Source: Triticum aestivum
Lineage: Eukaryota > Streptophyta > Magnoliopsida > Poales > Poaceae
Length of the DNA stretch: 64,000 nucleotides
Reading direction: 5' to 3'
Assembly (NCBI RefSeq): GCF_018294505.1
Contig: NC_057810.1
Coordinates: forward strand, 204,308,113 to 204,372,112
The translations under genes were made by a program, and so were the position numbers. The stretch's first letter is position 1, and every line of letters starts with the position of its first letter. The notes beneath the pieces are model-generated. The model saw only the letters and a program-made list of their open reading frames with translations. It made no database searches and had not been told where the DNA came from. Positions 1-11,060 of the stretch are shown piece after piece.

Positions 1-977
1 GATTACATTATGCCCTAACCCTAATGAAATCGGTCCCACCGAGTTGACATGTCGGTCACACCGAAATGCCTAACAGTCACATTATGAACTAAATCGGTCC
101 GACCGAGTTTTCCGATTCATTCCCACCGAGTTTGGTAAATTCTGTGTAATGGTTAGATTTTTTGTGGAGGCTATATATACCCCTCCACCCATTCTTCATT
201 CGTGGAGAAAGCCATCAAAACATTCCTACACTTCCAGCATACATTTTCTGAGAGAGAACCACCTACTCATGTGTTGAGACTAAGATATTCCATTCCAACC
301 ACATAAATCTTGATCTCTAGCCTTCCCCAAGTTGCTTTCCACTCAAACCATCTTTCCACCAAATCCAAATCTATGAGAGAGAGTTGAGTGTTGGAGAGAC
401 TAGCATTTGAAGCACAAGAGCAAGGAGTTCATCATCAACACACCATCTATTACCTTTTGGAGAGTGGTGTCTCCTAGATTGGTTAGGTGTCACTTGGGAG
501 CCTCCGTCAAGATTGTGGAGTTGAACCAAGGAGTTTGAACGGGCAAGGAGATTGCCTACTTCGTGAAGATCTACCCTAGTGAGGCAAGTCCTTCGTGGGC
601 GATGGCCATGGTGGGATAGACAAGGTTGCTTCCTCGTGGACCCTTCGTGGGTGGAGCCCTCCGTGGACTCGCGCAGCCGTTACCCTTCGTGGATTGAAGT
701 CTCCATCAATGTGGATGTATGATAGCACCACCTATCAGAACCACGAATAAAAAATCTCCGTGTCTACATTGCGTTTGCTCCCTCAAACTCCTCCCTTTAC
801 CTTCATGTGCAATGTCTTTACATTCCGCTGCCATACTCTTAGAATTGCATGTGTAGGTTGATTGCTTGACCTGTGCAAAGTTGCTAAATCTGCCAAGACT
901 TAAAATTGGGAAAAGGATAGATTTTTATTTGGTCAAGTAGTCTAATCACCCCCTTTAGACATACTTTCGATCATACA
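1..977 (+). repeat. 5' LTR of element A (last 977 bp)
   Basis: It aligns with 11795-12775 of the 3' LTR, with only scattered substitutions and a longer C run in the 3' copy. It ends TACA just before the primer site. A TATATATA box at 172-179 is followed by a pyrimidine-rich leader. The first 150 bases hold several copies of the palindromic motif TCGGT-N3-ACCGA. About 650 bp of this LTR lie upstream of the window. Confidence 0.92.
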
Positions 978-979
978 AG

Positions 980-991
980 TGGTATTAGAGC
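980..991 (+). promoter_or_regulatory. Primer binding site of element A (initiator Met tRNA type)
   Basis: TGGTATTAGAGC starts two bases after the LTR end. It differs by one base from TGGTATCAGAGC, the usual plant Copia site complementary to the 3' end of initiator methionine tRNA. Confidence 0.85.
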
Positions 992-1062
992 TACGCTCTC
1001 CATTTGCCTTGATTTCCATAGCTTTTGGTGATCATAGCCTTGGTTTCACAACCTAGAAGAGT

Positions 1063-3216
1063 ATGGCGTCTAGTGAGGGAAATTACCACCGTAGAGGTTC
1101 TTACCTTGATGGTACTAATTTTGCTAGTTGGAAGCATAATATGAAAAGGTATATTCTTGGACATAACCCCGTCATTTGGGCTATTCTGTGTATTGGCTTG
1201 CAAGGTGAATTCTTCGATGGGAGAGAACCGAATCGTGAAGCATCCGTGGAAGAGTTGAAGATGCTGCAATACAATGCTCAAGCTTGCGATATCATCTTCA
1301 ATGGATTATGCCTCAAAGAATTCAACAAAATCAACCATCTTGAGAATGCAAAGGAAATTTGGGATACTTTGATTGATATGCACAAAGGTACTGACTCCGT
1401 CAAGGAATCCAAATTAGATGTGCTTCAAAGTTAGCTTGGCAAGTTCAAAATGAAGGATGGTGAAGGTGTCGCTGAAATGTACTCTAGGCTTGCTCTCATC
1501 ACAAATGAGATTGCTGGCTTAGGAAATGAAGAGATGACCGACAGATTCATCATCAAGAAGATCCTAAGAGCCTTGGATGGAAAATATGATACCGTGTGCA
1601 CATTTATCCAAATGATGCCTCATTACAAAGATCTCAAGCCTATGGAAGTCATTGGAAGAATTGTTGCTCATGAGATGTCACTCAAGGATAAGGAAGAGCT
1701 TCACAACAAGTCAAGTGGTGCTTACAAAGCGTCATGTGATGGTCCTACATCATCAAGTGAAAAACAAACCTTCAATGAGGAATTGAGCCTAATGGTGAAG
1801 AACTTCAACAAGTTCTACAAGAGTAGAAGCAAGGAAAGAAGTTCCAAGTCAAGGTCCTACAATGACAAAAGATCTTCGAGTCGTGAACGTAATTGCTACA
1901 ATTGTGGAAGACCCGGACACTACTCTAATGAGTGTACGGCTCCCTACAAAAGAAGAGAAGAATCACCACCAAGAGAGAGAAGGAGTAGAGATGATCGTTA
2001 TGAACGAAGAACCTCTCGGAGAAGCAAGGATTCGGAAAGGAAGGACAAATCATCAAAGAGCTACACAAAACGAAGACATCAAGCTCATGTTGGTGAATGG
2101 GTATCCGGCTCCGATTCCGACCATCACTCCGAAAGAAGTTATCACTCCAACTCCGAATATACTCAAGATGAAGGTGTTGCCGGTCTAGCACTTGTGTCAA
2201 CCAACTCCTATGACATATTTGACTCACCAAATGAAGGAATTGGAATATGCTTCATGGCTAAAGGCCCAAAGGTATCACACCCCAAGTATGTTGATTTCAA
2301 TAGTGATGAAGATGATTTGTAAGGTGATGATGATTTACTTGTTGACAAATCTAGTGATGAAAACTATGATGAACTTGCTATTAATCATGATAATCAAGAT
2401 AAAACGAATGACGATGATAAGAAGGAGATTGAGCATCTAACTAAAGAACTAAACACTCTTAAGTTAGCTCATGAAACTACCTTGGAAGATCATCGAGAAC
2501 TTTTAAAGACTGATGAAAAGCTACGCTTTGAAAAGCTCAACCTTGAGCAAGAGCATGGGTTCTTAAAAGCTATCAGTGATGATCTTCGCAAGAAAAGTTC
2601 TTCTTACATTGCCAAGCGTTTACTCTTGTCTACTCACATGCCACAAGTTAAAACTAGCAACAAGAGTAAGAAAGATTCTTCTTCTAGTAGTAACAATAAT
2701 CATGCTAAATCCAATGTTGTTACTTCTAGTAGTTCTCTTGATTCCACTAATGATTCTCTTAGCCAAGTTACACTTGAGCAAGAAAATAGCTTATTGAAGG
2801 GAATTATAGAGAAAGGTGTTTACAAGAGCCTTGCCAGAAGTAAGCAATTTGAGGAAATTGTGCGCAAGCAAGGAAGGCACCGGAAGAATCAAAGTGTTGG
2901 TTTTGAACGGAAGTTCAATGCCAATGGAGTTGAGTGGGAAGAAAAGAAATACCCCAATACGAAGTTTGTTCCTCAACAAGAGAAGTATGATCCTACTTCC
3001 TTCCAAGGGACACAATCTCAAGATGATCTTCCACTACAAGACCACAAGCAAAAAGGCAAGGACAAGCTTCAAGAGGAGATTGATGCATTTGAAGAAGCTC
3101 CTAAGTCCTTGGTCAAGTGGGTTCCCAAGACTACATCAAGTTCTACTTCATCAAGTACGACTACAACTCCAAGCATTCCCATCAATATGATGTGGATCCT
3201 GAAGAAGAAGAACTAG
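1063..3216 (+). pseudogene. gag-like ORF of element A, two in-frame stops
   Basis: One continuous 718-codon frame, read from ATG 1063, is broken by stops at 1432-1434 and 2320-2322. The first 200 residues resemble the UBN2/Copia gag domain (opening MASSEGNYHRRG, with IWDTLIDMHKGTDSV). A serine/arginine-rich stretch follows, then a zinc knuckle CYNCGRPGHYSNEC at about residue 280, more RS/RD repeats, an acidic Asp-rich segment, and a coiled-coil-like Glu/Lys/Leu tail ending near WILKKKN. Copy A' has CAG where A has the first stop, so that stop is a point nonsense mutation. It would package element RNA, but this copy is probably dead. Confidence 0.85.
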
Positions 3217-4973
3217 AGAGTTCTTGAGGGTGACTCTGCCAACATACTTCACTCACGTCATATTGGCAAGGACAAGTGCAAAAAACTTCCACATCTTGCA
3301 CAAGTTCAAGGAGTCACAAACCCTCTTGTTGGTAAGACAAGGGACAAGGTAACCTAATGCTTTCATGGACATCATCATATATGAACTTCATTCTATGTCT
3401 ATGGATATCCTTGTTTGTTCCTTGAGGGACTAACCCGTGTAGGTATTGAAAGTGCAACTCACTCCAATGGACTGCTCCAAATGATCTTCATCAACATTGA
3501 GCATCCACATCGTCAACACCTACATGAAGTCATCATCGACAAAACCCAAGGTTAGTTCATCCCTCTTAGGGGGGACATCACATCTAGGGGGAGATTTACT
3601 CTAATCAATTGAGCTAAAGCAACTCTAATGGTGTGAACACAAAAATGCTTTAGGTAAAAGTGGTAACCCCACTTGTGCTTAAATGACAAGTATGACCTAT
3701 GATCAAATGTTTTCATTTGACTCCTAAGTCAATATACTCATATATAGATGACCTAGTCATCGCCAATTGCTTGATAGATGCTAGAGTGTTTGTGCATGCT
3801 TTGTCACATATTTCATTTGCCATTTTATTATGTGAGCATGTTGGATGCATATTTTACTCATTCAAGGACATCCATTTGTTGCTTTGATTGTTTGGCTCTT
3901 TCTCTTTTGCCAAATGGATGGACAAGAATGCCTAAGTACTCCCTCTAGCTATCTATGTTTTTCTCGTCTCAAACTCTATTCATGCTACATCACAAAGTTT
4001 GATCAAGTCAGATTCGAATCACTCTGTGTGAGGAGCACTCGGAGTCCCCAATTCATCATAGACTTAAACTTCCAAAACCTCTTTGTGTATTTCGGTATGA
4101 CCGAGTCATACACTTCAGTCACACCGAGTTCACTAAGTTGATCTAGGTTTTCAATCTCGATGCAACCGATTTGAACTTTTCGGTCACACCGAGTTGCAGT
4201 AACCGCTTGCGATTCTGCATCTCGATGCCACTGAGTTGTTCCACTCGGTCACACCGACAGGGTCGGGATATATATACCCACGGGTGAGATTTTGGAAATT
4301 TCTTCAAACTCCTCAGCCCGCGCATGTCCTGCTCTGCCGCCTCAGGTCTCCGGATCGTCTCCTCGTCGCCAGCAACCTCCCACCGCTGGTTTCCTTCGCC
4401 GTCAAAGGATTTCTGCCCCGCCGTTGCCGCCGTAGCAAACTCATCGCCGAACTAGGGTATGAGTTCGACTCCTTGTGCTCTCTTTTTACCTCTGATTCTA
4501 AGCACAAGGTCAACGCCATGTTCTTTACCATGTATGAGATCAGTCTATCTAGAGAAAAACTCCACTAGATTATATTTGATTTGAAAATTTAGGGTTAGGT
4601 TTCTGCCAAACTCAGCTCGGACCAACTGAGTTGTAGAAATCGGTCTCACCGATTTGGCTTAGGCCATAGCACTTGCAGTTCTCGGTCTGGACGAAACAAG
4701 CAAATCGGTGTGACCGAGTTCAACTCTCTGTGGAACCCTAGCAATCTCAGAGTCACAGAACTATGACTTGGCCTGACCGAGTTCACTAGTTGAGACTCCA
4801 AAAGTTGCTTCGGTGTCACCGAGTTTAACAAATTGGTAGCTGCGAAATGCTTTCTAACTAAAACTAAGTTTTTGACTCATCTGTTTTACAAAAATCGTTG
4901 CACTTTGTGATGCTCATCTACTCTACCTCATCTATATCTATTCACAGGGTTTGCTATCAGTTTGCTTTGCCAT
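3217..4973 (+). promoter_or_regulatory. Non-coding spacer with LTR-like internal promoter upstream of ORF2
   Basis: No credible ORF is present. Between about 4090 and 4260 there is a cluster of TCGGT-N3-ACCGA-type motifs. A TATATATA box at 4269-4276 follows, then a GC- and CT-rich leader (about 4310-4450). A second cluster of motifs lies at 4615-4830. This reproduces the order found in the element's own LTR (motif cluster, TATATATA, pyrimidine-rich leader). The same arrangement occurs in copy A' on the minus strand (box 47235-47242). I infer a promoter for ORF2; no transcript evidence is available. Confidence 0.55.
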
Positions 4974-7034
4974 ATGTCTGACAAGAGTGATAGCCAGAAT
5001 AGATCAGAAGAGCAAGTGCATATGAGTGAGGGCACTAGTCTCTTTAGCAGCTATGATGAGGGCAGCAGGAGCACTCCAAGCAATTTGCCCAAGGCAGCCA
5101 CTAGAACAAGGAAGAAGAGAACCTCAGACTCTGAGGATGAGGACTATGTGGCTGTTGAGGATGAGGCCACCTCAAGGAAGAAAGTGTTGAAGAAGGAATA
5201 TGGCACTGCTGCTGCAACAAAGTCTGGTATGCACAAGAAAGCACCTTCCAAGAGAGTTCCTATGTCAAAGGCCAAAGCCTCCACTCATGATACTTCCAAG
5301 TCAACTGGAGGAGAGGCTGCTGGTGAAGGCAAGAAGAAAGAAAGGAAGAGAGGAAGATGGTGCAATAAGGTGGATCCAATGGCAGAATTTGAAAAGCACC
5401 CATCGGATGAAGATGCTGAAGAAGAAGAGGATGTTGCACCAGCACCCAAGTCAAAAAAGCTGATGGGGGATGCAATTAAGTCTGGGGCTGCTCCTTCTAA
5501 GCCCAAGACAGCTCCCAAAGCTTCTGCTCCAGCTCCAAAACCCAAGAGAAGCACTAGAAACATCCCAGTTGAAGAGAACAACAAGGCCCCAGTGCCTGAA
5601 GTTGAAGAAGAAGATGCTGAAGCCCAAGTGCTGAGAAAGCTCAAACCAAAGATTCCAGACCACAGTGACACTCATCCAGTGGCAGAGGACATGAACATCA
5701 GAAAGGATGCTGGTCTGAGACTTTGGAGGAAGAATGATCCTTATGCTGTGAGAAGGAGAACTGCAGTGGACTACATGTTCCACAGCAAAGAACATCAAGA
5801 TTTCTATGAGACTATTTTGCTTGACAAGAAGCCAATTGTCTGTGACATATTGGTTGGTTGGGAATGCATAAAAGAGAATGAAGATCACTTCCCAGGTGTA
5901 CATGACAACTTCAAAGCTTGTGGAGTTGACAAGTTTGTTGGACAGAAGCTCACCAAATGGAATGATGAGCTAGTCATGCAATTCTACTCCACTGCTCATT
6001 TCTATCCAGATGGAAGGATAGTATGGATGTCTGAAGGTACCAGGTACTAGTCAACTGTTGATGAATGGGCCAAGTTGATCAATGCCCCAGAAGAACATGA
6101 GGATGATTTGGATGTGTATGCCAAGAAGAAGAAAGACCACAACTTAATGGCAAATATGTACAAGGAGATCCCAGACAAAGCTTTGGAGAAACACAAGCTT
6201 GGATATGTACATTATTTATTATCTGGTCTGCCTACTATCAACACCATCTTAAGGCATACTCTACTACCGAAGTCTGGAGATCACAAGATGATTAGAGGAC
6301 ATTCCAAAACCTTGTTGCTGCTATTTGATGTGCCTCAGAAGTTCAAGGTCGTGAGTCTGATTGTAGAGACAATCAAAAGGACAGCTGCTGAACAGAAAAG
6401 ATCTTGTGGGTATGGTCCACATATTCAGGTGCTCATCAACTCCAAGATGGGCACAGGCAGTTACTTGTTGGATAAAGAGAATTTACCTCTGTACCCAGAA
6501 TTTGAAGACAACACAGTTGTGATGAATGAAGAGGATCCCACTTTAGTGCAAGCACAAGAGAAGAGAGCAAAGGCAAAGGCAGAAAAAGCTGCAGAGATGC
6601 CAAGTGTTGAAGAGGCATCTCAAGTGTTCTTGAAGAGCAAACAAGATCAACTAGCCTATCTGATTCAAGCTACATTAAGGATTGAGAAGGGCTTGGCCAC
6701 CCTGACTCAGAATCAGGAGAGCTTGGAGAGGATCATAGAGACAAAGTTTTATGATCTTGATCTGAAAGTCACTAAGATATAGACAGCAGTTGAGCAGCTC
6801 CAGGAGGAAGCAGAAGAGGGGAAAGGGAAGGCAACTACAGATGCTTTTCAGCAAGTGCCAAGAGGTCAGAGGTCAGCTGCAGTGCCAATGCTAGATACTA
6901 GAGCTACATCATCTGCACCAGCAGCTACAGCTTCAGTGCCACCTCCAGCAGCCACTCCACTAGCTCTAGCTACATCAATTGATGCCTTCGTCCTTGGAGT
7001 TCTCTCTACACCACCTCCCAAAAACCAAGCCTGA
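4974..7034 (+). pseudogene. ORF2 of element A: Athila-type 'plant transposon protein', in-frame stops
   Basis: Read from ATG 4974 (MSDKSDSQ), the frame is open to a TAG at 6048-6050, continues open to a TAG at 6780-6782, and then for 83 further codons to TGA 7032-7034. The N-terminal ~230 residues are low-complexity and charged (Lys, Ser, Asp/Glu, Ala-Pro-Lys repeats). The next ~260 residues form a globular domain. It includes MQFYSTAHFYPDGRIVWM and LRHTLLPKSGDHKMIRGH, and resembles the putative plant transposon protein/Athila ORF domain. A Gln/Glu-rich coiled-coil tail follows. Copy A' has CAG at the first stop, so that one is a lesion; the second stop is shared by both copies. Molecular function is unknown. 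Confidence 0.75.
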
Positions 7035-7548
7035 GAGACGCATAGCACTATGCATTTTCAAACTTTTTGGTAACTTGTTGCCAAAGGGGGAGAAATGTAT
7101 AGATCACAGGCTTCGAGAGAGAGTGTTTTGCTTCTTTGTCTCTCTTTCTTTTTGGTTGAACTTTATTGTGTGCTTATTTGATACTCTATGTCTACATGTG
7201 AGATACTTGTATGATCATGTATTTGATCATATGCTACTTTACTGTTTGCTTGGATGATATTATCTTTTATATCCATATATGATCATTCACTTTGCTTGCT
7301 GATGAGTGCATGTTTTTAATTTCTATCATTTTGAGTGCTCCACTAAGATGTATGTGTCATGGAAGAGTAACCCATGATCCTAATCGATTGTGCATTTGCA
7401 TTCAAAACAAAATTCTAAATAATGCACAAATTTAGGGGGAGCTCTTTCTTATCACATAGTTCTCAAAGCGATGATGTATTTCAATCTTATTATCATTTGT
7501 CGAAGCTTTGATCTATATGTTGTCATCAATTACCAAAAAGGGGGAGAT
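7035..7548 (+). other. 3' untranslated region and polypurine tract of element A
   Basis: AT-rich non-coding sequence without ORFs. It contains purine runs (for example AAAGGGGGAGAAA near 7083) and ends in the polypurine tract AAAAAGGGGGAGA at 7535-7547, directly against the TG of the 3' LTR. The tract primes plus-strand DNA synthesis. Confidence 0.8.
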
Positions 7549-8677
7549 TGAAAGTGCAACTATCCCTAGTGTGGTTTTGGTAATTACTAACAACATATAG
7601 CTCATTGAAATAATGCCATTTCAAGATAAATATTTCAGGAAAGTTCAATGATTGGCATGGCATGGATTAGGAATGTGGACCCCTCAAAATGCAAAGGACA
7701 CATATTGGCTCAAGCTCGACTCTACATTTTAATTTTAGTGATCCAAGATCACATTGAGTCCATAGGAAAAGCCAATACTATTAAAAGGGGATGAGGTGTT
7801 GCTTAATGGATTGCTTGCTCAAAATGCTCAGTGATATGCACTACAGGAATCAGCTACTTTGTCATCAGCCACAGCGGACAGCAAAGGCACGGATGGCGGA
7901 TGGCAAAGGTCTTTGCCGTCCGCCGCGGACGGCAAAAGTGGACGGCAACATACGGGACGGCAAAGAGCTACATTGTCGTCCGCTTCAGGCGGCTGACGGC
8001 AAAGGGTCCTTTGCCATCAGCTGCCGATGGCAAAGAATACTGACGGCAATAATTGCGCTGTTACTCCGTTAGGTGGTTAACGGCAAGCCTTTGCCGTCGG
8101 CCGCTGACGGCAAACATCGGAAGGCCTTTGCCGTCCGCCGCTGTAGGCAAAGTTTTTTTTCTCTTTGCCGTCAGCCACTGCTGGCAAACTGACCAAATAG
8201 GTCAGCCTCCCAGGAAGCACAGTTGCCTGCCATGTGGCCTCTTTGCCGTCCGCTGCTGATGGCAAACAGACCTTTGCCGTCGGTGGCTGACGGCAAAGAG
8301 CCTGCATATTGGCTCTTTTTTCTGTTTTTTTAAATCCAACAATTTTCACAACAAATATATATGACATATATAGATATATTTCACAGAGCTATTTAACAGC
8401 ACATAAATTTCATCGTACATACATATATAGTTCCATCCACTCATACATAGCAAGTTCCATCAAGATAGCAAAGTTGCACATACATATTACAATGCAAAGT
8501 TTCATCAAGATAGCAAGTTCCATCGTAGCAAGCTTGAAGAATACTAGAAGAGAATGAAATTAAAAACAAGCACTCCATCATAGCAAGCTAGCTTCCGGGA
8601 AGTGAATGAAATCTGCAAAATGGCAAATAAGAAAGTTAGGAAAAGGTGACTAGAAGAAGAAGCACGCCATCGTTTGT

Positions 8678-9040
8678 GAGGTAACTTAGGTGAAATGGAT
8701 CGTTTATGAGCTAACTTAGGTAAAATGCATCATTTTAGAGCTAATGTAGGTAAAATGGATCATTTATGAGCTAACTAAGCTAATTATGCCGTTTTTTACA
8801 TAAGTAAGGTAAGTACATGTCATTATTGAGCAAACCTAGTTAACTAAGCATATTATAACTAACTTAGGTCATTTTGGAGGAAACAAAGCTAAGTATAGAT
8901 CGTTTTAGAGCTAACTTAGGTAAAATGGCTGGTTTTGGAGGTCAGTAAGCTTATTAAGTCATTTTGCAGGAAAAGAAGCTACGTCTAGGTCATTAAGGTA
9001 AGCATATTGGATGAAATAAAGCTAAGTCTAGGTCTTTATG
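8678..9040. repeat. Degenerate ~30-bp tandem repeat inside the CACTA element
   Basis: About ten diverged units of the type GAGCTAACTTAGGTAAAATG followed by ATCATTTT occur with irregular spacing. The array lies just downstream (minus sense) of the small transposon gene and inside the left subterminal TTTGCCGTC region. No coding potential is seen. Confidence 0.7.
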
Positions 9041-9077
9041 CATTTGTTAAGCAAAAAACTAGAGAAACTTACCTTGA

Positions 9078-9651
9078 TCATGGAGGTGTGGGAGCGGGCT
9101 GGCTCAGGCCAGTAGCTGGAGAAGGATCGTGTGATGCTTGTGTGGAGTAACGCTGCACCAAAGATCATTTCCAATGTTTCGTTAGCATGATGATACTCAA
9201 ATGTTAAGACTAGCAAGTAACGTCCATTCAAATTAAACTCACCATGGTCTCAGGAGCAATCTCTGGATCAATGGCTATGGAGCCACGGGACCTCCCGCCA
9301 CTAGATATCATCACCTGCTCTGGATTGTAGGGGATCTGGCTCGGGTTAAACTCCTCCCCTTTCCTCGCCTTCCCCTTGACTTGCTTGTAAGAGGCAGTGT
9401 GGGCCATGGCATACAGGTCGTACCCCTCTGGCACCTTATCCATCTTATTGTAGCATGCCTGAAAGAGAGAAACAAAGTAAATTAGTAATTAAAGGGCTCA
9501 AGCTAGCATGATGAATGAATTGCATTAATAATGAAGCAAACCACATTACCCAATTCCGCCCGAACTGATATAAGTTGGAGCTACCTTGATGGTGTGGCAC
9601 ACCTTCAATTTGGGCACGTTTGTCCTTGGCCTCAGTCGGCTCCCCTTCCAT
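9078..9651 (-). CDS. Small spliced CACTA gene (second-ORF/TnpA-like remnant)
   Basis: I read three exons on the minus strand with canonical splice sites: 9651-9550 (34 codons from ATG), 9458-9243 (72 codons) and 9152-9078 (24 codons plus TGA). Junctions are TTGG|GTAATG, TTTCAG|GCATGC, CATG|GTGAGT and GTGCAG|CGTTAC. The frame stays open throughout and gives about 130 residues. It includes FGRNW, the stretch GYDLYAMAHTASYKQVKGKA, and a Pro/Ser-rich end. This resembles the C-terminal part of plant transposase-24/TnpA-type proteins, but is much shorter. It lies downstream of the TNP2 remnant, the normal CACTA gene order. Expression is unknown. Confidence 0.55.
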
Positions 9652-9797
9652 CTTTCAACACCTGCCATGACAAAGAGTAAACGAAATTAGTACAACATAA
9701 AAAAAATACCGAAATGAATAATAATATGTATATCACTTAAGTGTATCTTCATCAAGTACAACATAAAAAAATTGAATACCTGACACTACTAATAATC

Positions 9798-10239
9798 TCA
9801 ATCAGTATCATCAATAAATGCATAATCATCATCATCACTATAATCAATGACAGGCTCATAGGGTTCAGTGGCATCAACATGTGGAAGGCCACCTTTACGT
9901 AATCGGTCAAGCATTGAGAGGTCGTCCGCGGCAGTAACCTCTTCTTGTTCCGGCTCTTCTTGTTCCTCCTCTAGGGTGATGTGGGATTCACTATCTGTCT
10001 ACTTCAATGTTTTGGGGTGAAGTATACCGGTTCTTGAAACGCTTTTTGGAAAGACGTGTCTCTTGGAAGAATTCTCCTTCATATGTGTCTGGGTTAATGT
10101 GAGGTTCATAATCCTCTTCCTTTGGGGGAGATAGTCTAGCACGTGGCGGCACTTCATAAACGACATCCCAACCTTTCAGATTTGGATTAGTTTGGCAGGC
10201 CCAGGGTAGATAGAATACTTGGGTCGCCTGTTGAGCCAT
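9798..10239 (-). pseudogene. TNP2-type CACTA transposase, C-terminal remnant
   Basis: The frame from 10239 reads AQQATQVFYLPWACQ, then KGWDVVYEVPPRARLSPP, which resembles the DUF4216-like C-terminal region of plant TNP2 transposases. It reaches a stop at 9991. A shifted frame continues from about 10000 as an acidic tail (SESHITLEEEQEEPEQEE) and ends at the TGA 9798-9800, so a small indel separates the two. The catalytic domain is absent, so the copy cannot make transposase. Confidence 0.6.
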
Positions 10240-10294
10240 AATATAGACGTCCGGTGTCGGGGTCGGGGTGTCGGGGTCAGTGGTCGGGGTGTTT

Positions 10295-10745
10295 CCTTCT
10301 ATCCTTCTTCTTCTTTCCTTCTCTTCTTCTTCTTTTTTCTTCTTCTTTCCTTTCTTCTTCTTCTTCTATCCTTCTTCTTCTTTCCTTTCTTCTTCTTCTT
10401 CTTCTTCTTCTTTCCTTTCTTCTTCTTTCATTTCTTCTTCTTCTTCTTTTTTCATCTTTTTTCTACTTCTTTTACTTATTTTCTTTTCTTCTATTCTTCT
10501 TCTTCTACTTCTTCTACTTCTTTTCTTCTTCTACTTTTTCATCTTTTTCTACTTCTTTTCTTTTCTTCTTTTTCATCTTTTTTCCACTTCTTCTTCTTCT
10601 TTTCTTCTACATATTCTTTTTTCTAACACTAACACTAAATTTTCTTCTTTTCTAACACTAAATCTAACACTAACACTAACACTAACACTAACAATTAAAC
10701 AAGAATTAAACATCAAAAAAAAAGAAAAACAGAAAAAAAAAACTC
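10295..10745. repeat. TTC/TTTTC polypyrimidine microsatellite and AACACT repeats
   Basis: About 320 bases of nearly pure T/C (TTCTTCTT with CTTTCC variants) are followed by AACACT hexamer repeats (about 10625-10695) and an A-rich run. All ORFs here are low-complexity artefacts. Confidence 0.9.
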
Positions 10746-11060
10746 ACCGGAGCAGGGGCGACGCTGGCGCCGGGGTGGTGGGCGGGTGGGTGGGGGGTGG
10801 CGGGGCTCCAGGGCAATGGGATGGCCGGGCGGCGGGGGCGGGGGCGGCGCCGGGCGGGAGGGTCGGGGCGGGGGCGGGAGGGGCGGGGGCAGCGCCGGGC
10901 GGTGGGACGGTGGGGGCGGTGGCGGGTGGGGGAGGGGTGGGGGCGGCGGGTGGCGCCGGGCGGCGGGGGGCAGTGGTGGGGCGGGGGTGGGGCGGCGGCG
11001 GCGGCGGCGGCGGCGGCGGGGGCGGGGGCGGAGGAGGTCGAGGGAGAGAGATGAGTAACG
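10745..11060. repeat. G-rich (GGGGCGGC) low-complexity block in the CACTA element
   Basis: Over 300 bases of strongly G-skewed sequence contain many runs of three or more G and a (GGC) run at 10990-11020. It abuts the polypyrimidine block. It could form G-quadruplexes. No credible coding is present. Confidence 0.85.

Noticed and set aside
10621..10690. Telomere-like repeats
   Set aside because: The unit is AACACT, not the plant telomere unit CCCTAAA; local microsatellite only.
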